This document shows positions 1-5,024 of a stretch of DNA of 5,652 bases, piece after piece. The DNA comes from an uncultured Clostridia bacterium. GTDB lineage: Bacteria > Bacillota_A > Clostridia > Oscillospirales > Oscillospiraceae. Made by a program: the position numbers and the translations under genes. Positions within the stretch are counted from its first letter, which is position 1, and every line of letters begins with the position of its first letter. The stretch is from NCBI GenBank assembly GCA_947307375.1, contig CAMZIX010000084.1, forward strand, positions 1 through 5,652, given 5' to 3'. The notes below the pieces were generated by a model. That model made no database searches. It saw nothing but the letters and a program-made list of their open reading frames with translations, and was not told the origin of the DNA.

Positions 1-698
1 ACGGAGTTGGACTGGGTGTATTTGAGCGTGATGAGCGCCACGATCAGGTCGATCTTCGCCTGCGCGGGCAGTTCCCTGTTGGCGGTGACGATGTTCTGCA
101 GCAGGCTCTCGTCGATTTTGAAGTTGTTGTGCCCCTGCTCAAAGCGCACGCCGAACACGTCCTTGACCTCCTGCGCGGCGGGGACGTAGTCCGGGTCGAT
201 CTGCACGACGTTGTAGTTGCCCTTTTTCTTGGTCTTCAGGATGGCCAGCGCCTCCTCGGTGTAGCCCGGGGCGATGACGCCGTCGGAGACCTCGTCCTTC
301 AGGTAATCGGCGGTGGCCGCGTCGCAGACCTCGCTGAGCGCCGCCCAGTCGCCGTAGGAGCAGAGCCGGTCCGCGCCGCGGGCGCGGATGTAGGCGCAGG
401 CGATCGGGGAGAGCTCGGCTTCGGGCTTGACGAAATAGATGCGGCGGTCCAGCTCGCTCAGCGGCAGGCCGACGGCCGCGCCCGCGGGCGAGACGTGCTT
501 GAAGGAGGCGGCGGAGGGCAGGCCGGTCGCCTCTTTCAGCTCCCGGACCAGCTGCCAGGAGTTGAAGGCGTCGAGGAAGTTGATATAGCCCGGGCGGCCG
601 TTGAGCACCGTGACCGGCAGCTCGCCGCCGTCCGGCATGTAGATTTTGGCCGGCTTCTGGTTGGGGTTGCAGCCGTATTTCAGCGCGAATTCTTTCAT
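1..698 (-). CDS. purH: Standalone AICAR transformylase (phosphoribosylaminoimidazolecarboxamide formyltransferase), 3' end cut off by window edge
   Basis: Transfers a formyl group from 10-formyl-tetrahydrofolate to AICAR to give FAICAR, the penultimate step to IMP, in the cytoplasm. My translation gives 232 complete codons, open to the window edge. It begins MKEFALKYGCNPNQKPAKIY, the start of the transformylase domain, so the N-terminal IMP cyclohydrolase (MGS-like) domain of ordinary PurH is absent. The motif FKHVSPAGAAVG at residues 66-77 holds the catalytic Lys67-His68 pair, and KYTQSNS at 226-232 is another conserved segment. RARGADR (105-111) and DEVSDGVIAPGY (135-146) resemble the eukaryotic ATIC C-terminal domain. 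Standalone enzymes are about 390 residues, so roughly 160 are missing on the left. The ATG lies 3 bases after the IMP cyclohydrolase stop and has a good ribosome binding site, so the short form is genuine. Its product is the substrate of the upstream neighbour. The symbol purH refers only to the transformylase half. Confidence 0.95.
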   Translation of the reverse strand, partial: MKEFALKYGCNPNQKPAKIYMPDGGELPVTVLNGRPGYINFLDAFNSWQLVRELKEATGLPSAASFKHVSPAGAAVGLPLSELDRRIYFVKPEAELSPIACAYIRARGADRLCSYGDWAALSEVCDAATADYLKDEVSDGVIAPGYTEEALAILKTKKKGNYNVVQIDPDYVPAAQEVKDVFGVRFEQGHNNFKIDESLLQNIVTANRELPAQAKIDLIVALITLKYTQSNS

Positions 699-701
699 GG
701 T

Positions 702-1334
702 TCAGTCCCCCAGATTTTTATTGAACAGTTTTACCTCGCCGTGCACGTTCGTGTAGAGCGAGACCTTGTTGTCCCGGTTGAGCGCCTGCCAGACCTCTTC
801 CGGCTCCGGCATATCGATGGCGATCGGTTCGCCGCAGAAGCTGGGCAGCGGCTTGCCGTCGCCCTGATAGGTGCTGAGGAAGTAGCCCCTGCCCTCGTCG
901 CAGCCCTCATAGCTGTAGAAGCAGCGCAGGCAGCGCCCGTCCACGCGCTTGAGGATGGACAGCTCGAAGCTGCCGTCGGCGCGGCAGATCGCGGAGATGC
1001 GCGGCGTCCAGTTCGGGTCGTCGGGCTCGTATTCCCGCGTGGCGAGCGCCGCGCGGAAGTCGCCCATCTCGACGATGGTGTCGGTCTGGTTTCCGTTGGT
1101 GACGACCAGATCCCCGCCCAGCCTGCGGACGGGGCGGTAGATGATCAGACTGGGGTCCGCCAGGCGGGAGGGATCGTGCGCCTCGGTGCGGATGCCGTCC
1201 TCGGTCAGCGAAAAGATGCGGTTGCGGCTGTTTTCGCTGCGGCCCATGATGAAGTAGTAGACCCGGTCCCTGCCCACGGCGATGCCGCGGCCGGGGTAGG
1301 GGTTGTTTCGGAGGAAGTCCAGAAAATCAATCAT
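702..1334 (-). CDS. purO: IMP cyclohydrolase, PurO type
   Basis: Predicted to close the ring of FAICAR to give IMP, the final step of de novo purine synthesis. The 210-residue protein is unrelated to the MGS-like cyclohydrolase domain of bacterial PurH and matches the PurO/IMP_cyclohyd family, an Ntn-hydrolase-like fold first characterised in archaea. Visible family segments are NPYPGRGIAVG (11-21), FIMGRSENSRNRIF (28-41), VVTNGNQTDTI (77-87) and REYEPDDPNWTPRI (100-113). About 200 residues is the usual PurO length, so the gene looks complete. The ATG overlaps the purN stop by 4 bases (ATGA) and has AAGGAG 8 bases upstream. The transformylase that makes its substrate follows after 3 bases. 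That neighbour lacks a cyclohydrolase domain, which strongly supports this role. Bacterial members are often annotated only as IMP cyclohydrolase family, and I know of no direct assay for this one. Confidence 0.9.
   Translation of the reverse strand: MIDFLDFLRNNPYPGRGIAVGRDRVYYFIMGRSENSRNRIFSLTEDGIRTEAHDPSRLADPSLIIYRPVRRLGGDLVVTNGNQTDTIVEMGDFRAALATREYEPDDPNWTPRISAICRADGSFELSILKRVDGRCLRCFYSYEGCDEGRGYFLSTYQGDGKPLPSFCGEPIAIDMPEPEEVWQALNRDNKVSLYTNVHGEVKLFNKNLGD
706..711 (-). promoter_or_regulatory. Ribosome binding site of the AICAR transformylase gene
   Basis: GGGGGA on the minus strand ends 7 bases before the ATG at 698 and lies inside the last codons of the preceding gene. It supports a true translation start at the transformylase domain, so the gene is not the remnant of a longer bifunctional purH. 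Confidence 0.7.
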
Positions 1335-1951
1335 TGTTCATGCTCCTTTTCTCTTTGGATCCGGGCGGAAACCAGTTCGGCCGCCTCGGGCAGGATGATC
1401 CATTCGGCCTGCTCCATGACGCGCCGCTGCAGGATCTCGGGCGTGTCGCCGGGCAGGATAAAGACGGGCTGCTGCAGGATGATCTGGCCGCCGTCGGGGA
1501 TCTCGTTGACGTAGTGCACCGTCGCGCCGGTGACCTTGACGCCGTAGGCCAGGGCGGCCTCGTGGACGCGCAGACCGTAAAAGCCCTTGCCGCAGAAGGA
1601 GGGGATCAGCGAGGGATGGACGTTGATGATGCGCCGTTCCCAGCGGCGGATGAAGCGCGCGGAGAGGATGCACAGGAAGCCGGCGAGCACGATCAGCTCG
1701 ATCCCGCGCTCCTCCAGCGCGGCGTTCAGAGCTTCCTCAAAGGCCTCCGCGCCGCCGAGCTCTTTTTTCGTCAGCGTCAGGGCGGGGATCCCGGCCCGCG
1801 CCGCGCGCTCCAGGGCGTAGGCCCCGGCCTTGTTGGATACGACCAGGACGATCTCGCCGCTGTGGAGCAGGCCGCTGTGCTGCGCGTCGATCAGCGCCTG
1901 CAGATTGGTGCCGCCGCCGGAGACGAGGACGGCGATCTTTGTCTTGCTCAT
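1331..1951 (-). CDS. purN: Phosphoribosylglycinamide (GAR) formyltransferase PurN
   Basis: Transfers the formyl group of 10-formyl-THF to GAR, giving FGAR, the third step of purine synthesis. The 206-residue protein is the usual PurN length. It starts with the nucleotide-binding segment VLVSGGGTNLQAL (8-20), followed by VSNKAGAYALERA (38-50) and LAGFLCILS (89-97). The catalytic core INVHPSLIPSF (109-119) contains Asn110 and His112, corresponding to Asn106 and His108 of the E. coli enzyme. Further on, GATVHYVNEIPDGG (142-155) contains His146 and Asp153, corresponding to His137 and Asp144, so the active site is intact. The ATG overlaps the stop of the FNT gene by 4 bases and has AAAGGAG 10 bases upstream. 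The dependence of PurN on formyl-folate gives a plausible link to the formate channel gene directly before it. There is no formate-dependent PurT in the window. Confidence 0.97.
   Translation of the reverse strand: MSKTKIAVLVSGGGTNLQALIDAQHSGLLHSGEIVLVVSNKAGAYALERAARAGIPALTLTKKELGGAEAFEEALNAALEERGIELIVLAGFLCILSARFIRRWERRIINVHPSLIPSFCGKGFYGLRVHEAALAYGVKVTGATVHYVNEIPDGGQIILQQPVFILPGDTPEILQRRVMEQAEWIILPEAAELVSARIQREKEHEQ
1343..1348 (-). promoter_or_regulatory. Ribosome binding site of purO
   Basis: AAGGAG on the minus strand lies 8 bases before the ATG at 1334, inside the last codons of purN. Together with the 4-base ATGA overlap it fixes the start and implies coupled translation. Confidence 0.75.
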
Positions 1952-2568
1952 GAGCCGTCCGCTCCTTTCAGGGTCTGCACCGCGGGGATGAGCAGGCCGC
2001 CGAGACTGTTGCCCAGAACGACCAGCAGCAGGAAAACGAGGCTTTCCGGGCGGAAAAAGAGACCGGACAGGGCGAAATAATACATGTCCGCGATCGAATG
2101 TTCAAAGCCGGAGAGCACGAAGACCGGGATGCAGAACAGGATGCCGAGGACCGTCCGTTTCTCGCGGAAGGTCCAGACCGCGACATACATCAGGATGCCG
2201 CAGAAGAAGCCGCGCAGCAGGGTCTGCAGCGGCAGCTGGGTCAGGCGCTTTTCACAGGCGGAAAGCGCGGCCTCCCGCAGGGCGGGGAGCGCCAGCGCGA
2301 TCAGAAAGCCCGTCAGCAGCGTGCCCAGCAGGTTGCCCAGCAGACCGAGAAAGGTGTTCGCCAGCGCCGCGCGGGAGTGATCCCGCAGCAGGAAGCCCAC
2401 CTTTCCGGTATAGAGGTTGAAGCCGAAATAACAGATCGCCAGCAGCGCGATGCAGAACAGCAGCGCGCCCAGATAGCGGTTGTCGCAGGACAGCAGGACG
2501 GTCCCGCCGAGGGAGACCATCAGCCCGGCGAGCAGACCGTCCGGGACGGAGGCTCTCACAGCAGGCAT
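1948..2568 (-). CDS. Formate/nitrite transporter (FNT) family membrane channel
   Basis: An integral membrane protein of 206 residues, predicted to form a pentameric anion channel for small monovalent acids such as formate. FNT family marks are visible: LYTGKVGFLL (52-61) at the broken helix 2, GNLLGT (78-83), GILMYVAVW (124-132), SGFEHSIADM (153-162) and LGNSLGG (185-191). His157 is the central pore histidine (His209 in E. coli FocA). Hydrophobic stretches at about 11-28, 33-50, 69-94, 116-133, 140-156 and 178-197 fit the six-helix fold. It is shorter than FocA (285 residues) because the termini and loops are short; no core helix is missing. At the second broken helix, Gly124 stands where FocA has Asn. 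The gene overlaps purM by 13 bases and purN by 4 and has a strong ribosome binding site, so it is an integral part of the operon. Formate uptake for 10-formyl-THF is my inference; nitrite, hydrosulfide or other small acids remain possible substrates. Confidence 0.9.
   Translation of the reverse strand: MPAVRASVPDGLLAGLMVSLGGTVLLSCDNRYLGALLFCIALLAICYFGFNLYTGKVGFLLRDHSRAALANTFLGLLGNLLGTLLTGFLIALALPALREAALSACEKRLTQLPLQTLLRGFFCGILMYVAVWTFREKRTVLGILFCIPVFVLSGFEHSIADMYYFALSGLFFRPESLVFLLLVVLGNSLGGLLIPAVQTLKGADGS
1962..1968 (-). promoter_or_regulatory. Ribosome binding site of purN
   Basis: AAAGGAG on the minus strand ends 10 bases before the ATG at 1951, inside the end of the FNT gene. It agrees with the start that preserves the N-terminal SGGGTN nucleotide-binding motif. 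Confidence 0.7.
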
Positions 2569-3593
2569 ATCGCGTCCTCCCCTGCGGCGACCTCGCCGAT
2601 CACATAAGCGTCCACGCCGCCGGCGCGCAGGGCCTCCAGGGCGCGGTCGGCGCTGTCGGCGGAGACGGTCATGCTCATGCCGACGCCCATGTTGTAGGTG
2701 TTGAACATGTCGCGCTCGGAGATGCCTCCGAGGCGCTGGAGCAGGGAGAAGATCGGCGGCGTTCTGACCGCGGCCTTCTCGATGCGGGCGCAGAGCCCCT
2801 GCGGCAGCGAGCGGGGGATGTTTTCATAGAAGCCGCCGCCCGTGATGTGGCTGAGGCCGTGGACCTCGGCGGCGGCGACGGCCGCGAGCACGGGCTTGAC
2901 GTAGATGCGCGTCGGCGTCAGCAGCGCCTCGCCGAGCGTGCTGCCGAGCTCGTCGACAAAAGCGCCGAGATCGGCGCGCTCCACGTCGAAGACCTTGCGC
3001 ACCAGCGAATAGCCGTTGGAATGCAGACCGCTGGAGGGCAGGGCCAGGATGATATCGCCGGGGCGGACGGCCTGCGGATCGAGGATCTTTTTTCGATCGA
3101 CGACGCCGACGCAGAAGCCGGCGAGGTCGTAGTCCTCCGGCTGCATCGTGCCGGGGTGCTCGGCGGTCTCGCCGCCGATCAGGGCGCAGCCGGCCTGTAC
3201 GCAGCCCTCGGCGACGCCCGCGACGAGCGAGGCCACCTTTTCCGGCAGGTTTTTGCCGATGGCGATGTAGTCAAGGAAAAAGAGGGGCTTCGCGCCGCAG
3301 CAGATGATGTCGTTGACGCACATCGCCACGCAGTCGATGCCGACGGTGTCGTGCCTGTCCATCAGCTGCGCGATGCGCTGCTTGGTGCCGACGCCGTCCG
3401 TGCCGGAGACGAAGACGGGCTCTGTCATGCCGCTCAGATCGGGCGCGAACAGGCCGCCGAAGCCGCCGATGTCGGAGACGACGCCGGGAATAAAGGTGCG
3501 CTGTACGTGCTGCTTCATCAGGCGCACGCCCTCGTAGCCGGCCTGGATATCCACGCCGGCGGCGGCGTAGGCCTCGGAGTGAGAAAGAGTCAT
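2556..3593 (-). CDS. purM: Phosphoribosylformylglycinamidine cyclo-ligase (AIR synthetase) PurM
   Basis: ATP-dependent closure of the imidazole ring of FGAM to give AIR, the fifth step of the pathway. The 345-residue protein is full length for PurM and has the family motifs in order: YAAAGVDI (9-16), DIGGFGG (41-47), SGTDGVGTK (63-71), CVAMCVNDI (88-96), GAKPLFFLDYIA (100-111), GGETAEHPG (140-148), LPSSGLHSNGYS, HITGGGFYENIPR and FNTYNMGVGM near the C-terminus. The only deviation noted is His146 where E. coli has Met in GGETAEMPG. The ATG lies 6 bases after the purF stop with AAAGGA upstream. The C-terminus overlaps the FNT gene by 13 bases. The order purF-purM-purN is common in Firmicutes pur operons, here interrupted by the channel gene. 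Confidence 0.98.
   Translation of the reverse strand: MTLSHSEAYAAAGVDIQAGYEGVRLMKQHVQRTFIPGVVSDIGGFGGLFAPDLSGMTEPVFVSGTDGVGTKQRIAQLMDRHDTVGIDCVAMCVNDIICCGAKPLFFLDYIAIGKNLPEKVASLVAGVAEGCVQAGCALIGGETAEHPGTMQPEDYDLAGFCVGVVDRKKILDPQAVRPGDIILALPSSGLHSNGYSLVRKVFDVERADLGAFVDELGSTLGEALLTPTRIYVKPVLAAVAAAEVHGLSHITGGGFYENIPRSLPQGLCARIEKAAVRTPPIFSLLQRLGGISERDMFNTYNMGVGMSMTVSADSADRALEALRAGGVDAYVIGEVAAGEDAICLL
2575..2582 (-). promoter_or_regulatory. Ribosome binding site of the FNT gene
   Basis: GGGGAGGA on the minus strand lies 6 bases before the ATG at 2568, within the last codons of purM. It is the strongest Shine-Dalgarno match in the window and fixes the start that overlaps purM by 13 bases. Confidence 0.8.
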
Positions 3594-3599
3594 GATCTC

Positions 3600-5024
3600 T
3601 TATTCCTTTCCGTTCCAGCAATAGGTGCAGATCTTGTCCCGGTCGATGCCGATGGCCTCCAGCAGGCCGTCCAGGGACTGATAGCCCAGCGAATCGAAGC
3701 CGAGCTTCTTGCAGATGGCCTTCAGCAGGCATTGGCCGCGCTCGGTGGCGGCGTCGGCATATTCCTCCAGATGACGGAGGCCCTCTTCTCCCTCCAGCTC
3801 GTCCACCACCCGGCGGGCCAGCAGGTCCATGTCGGAATTGTTGCGGGAGAAGTTCAGGTATTTGCAGGCGTACATGATCGGCGGACAGGCCGAGCGCATA
3901 TGCACCTCGGCCGCGCCGGATTCATAGAGGAAGTCGACGGTGCTCTGCAGCTGCGTGCCGCGGACGATGGAGTCGTCCACAAACAGGAGCTTCCGCCCCT
4001 CGATCAGCTCCGGCACCGGGATCTGCTTCATCTTGGCCACCTGGTCGCGCATGGCCTGGTTGGAGGGCATGAAGGAGCGGGGCCAGGTGGGCGTGTATTT
4101 CACGAAGGGCCGGGCGAAGCGCTTGCCGCTGCGGTTGGCGAAGCCGATGGCGTGCGGCACGCCGGAGTCCGGCACGCCCGCCACGCAGTCCACATCGGGC
4201 AGCCCGCCGTTCGCGGCCTCGTCGCGGGCCATGATTTCGCCGTTGCGGCAGCGCATGACCTCCACGTTGACGCCCTCATAGTTGGAGTTGGGATAGCCGT
4301 AATAGGTCCAGAGGAAGGCGCAGATTTTCATGTCCTTCCCCGGCGGGAGCAGGCTTTCATAGCCCTCGGCGGTGATGCGCAGCACCTCGCCGGGGCCGAG
4401 CTCGTACTCGTTCCGGTAACCCAGCTTCTGGTAGGCGAAGGATTCGAAGGCCACGCAGTAGCCGTCCGCGTCGCGGCCGACGTGCACCGGCAGGCGGCCG
4501 AAGCGGTCGCGGGCGGCGATGATGGCCCCGCCCTCTGTCATCAGCAGGACGGTCATCGAGCCGTCGATCCGCTCCTGGGCATGGCGGATGCCGGAGGCCA
4601 GGTCTTCCTCTTCGTTGATCAGCGCGGCGACCAGCTCCGTGCTGTTCACCCGGCCGGAGCCCATGGCCATGAACTGATGGCCGTGGTCGGAGAAATAATC
4701 CGCCACGAGCTGCTCGGCGTTGTTGATCTGGCCCACGGTGGTGATGGCGTAGAGCCCCAAGTGGGAGCGCACCAGCAGCGGCTGGGGATCGCTGTCGCTG
4801 ATGCAGCCGAAGCCGATTTTGCCGGCAAAGTCCGGCAGGTCTTTTTCAAAGCGGGTGCGGAAGGGGGTGTTGGCGATGGAGTGGATCTCCCGTACGCAGC
4901 CCTTTTCCTCGCTCCACACCGCCATGCCGGCGCTGCGGGTGCCGAGGTGGCTGTGATAGTCGGTGCCGAAGAACACGTCCATCACGATGTCGCGCCGGGA
5001 TACGGCGCCGAAGAAGCCTCCCAT
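3600..5024 (-). CDS. purF: Amidophosphoribosyltransferase PurF homologue with a degenerate glutaminase domain
   Basis: PurF makes phosphoribosylamine from PRPP, normally with ammonia released from glutamine by an N-terminal class II glutaminase domain. This 474-residue homologue has both domains, but it begins MGGFFGAV where the family has MCGxFGI, so the cysteine nucleophile is glycine; the first cysteine is residue 43. Other glutamine-site elements also differ: HLGTRSAG (26-33) for HRGQESAG, IGFGCIS (70-76) for IGHVRYST, and TVGQINN (96-102) for HNGNLTN. The phosphoribosyltransferase half (about 230-474) looks functional, with GVPDSG (283-288) and the PRPP loop LLFVDDSIVRGT (346-357). Cys235, Cys387, Cys466 and Cys469 align with the 4Fe-4S ligands of B. 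subtilis PurF. The start overlaps the purC stop (TGATG) without a clear Shine-Dalgarno. I recall GGFFG-type proteins in Clostridia and Bacteroidetes databases. Ammonia-dependent activity is inferred; a separate canonical purF elsewhere is possible. Confidence 0.9.
   Translation of the reverse strand: MGGFFGAVSRRDIVMDVFFGTDYHSHLGTRSAGMAVWSEEKGCVREIHSIANTPFRTRFEKDLPDFAGKIGFGCISDSDPQPLLVRSHLGLYAITTVGQINNAEQLVADYFSDHGHQFMAMGSGRVNSTELVAALINEEEDLASGIRHAQERIDGSMTVLLMTEGGAIIAARDRFGRLPVHVGRDADGYCVAFESFAYQKLGYRNEYELGPGEVLRITAEGYESLLPPGKDMKICAFLWTYYGYPNSNYEGVNVEVMRCRNGEIMARDEAANGGLPDVDCVAGVPDSGVPHAIGFANRSGKRFARPFVKYTPTWPRSFMPSNQAMRDQVAKMKQIPVPELIEGRKLLFVDDSIVRGTQLQSTVDFLYESGAAEVHMRSACPPIMYACKYLNFSRNNSDMDLLARRVVDELEGEEGLRHLEEYADAATERGQCLLKAICKKLGFDSLGYQSLDGLLEAIGIDRDKICTYCWNGKE
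3604..3609 (-). promoter_or_regulatory. Ribosome binding site of purM
   Basis: AAAGGA on the minus strand ends 10 bases before the ATG at 3593 and overlaps the final codons and stop region of the purF-like gene. It supports the chosen purM start. Confidence 0.6.

Noticed and set aside
129..1514. A plus-strand open frame of 461 codons opposite the transformylase, purO and part of purN
   Set aside because: Low-complexity Ala/Val/Gly/Asp composition, no ribosome binding site logic, and it is antisense to three genes with clear homology and coupled starts.
1948..2568. That the FNT gene is a truncated pseudogene because it is much shorter than FocA
   Set aside because: All core motifs from the first broken helix to the last GN(S)LGG helix are present in order, six hydrophobic segments can be counted, and the start and stop are tightly coupled to the neighbours.
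1334..2607. Further plus-strand open frames (1334-2080 and 2098-2607) opposite purN and the FNT gene
   Set aside because: Gln/Arg/Ala-rich translations typical of antisense frames of GC-rich genes; the minus-strand proteins carry full family motifs.
4980..5024. That the missing PurF cysteine is due to a wrong start codon
   Set aside because: No alternative start in the frame is followed by Cys; the next Met (residue 15) is followed by Asp and would remove the GGFFG segment, which aligns with the CGxFG start of the family. The upstream sequence belongs to purC.
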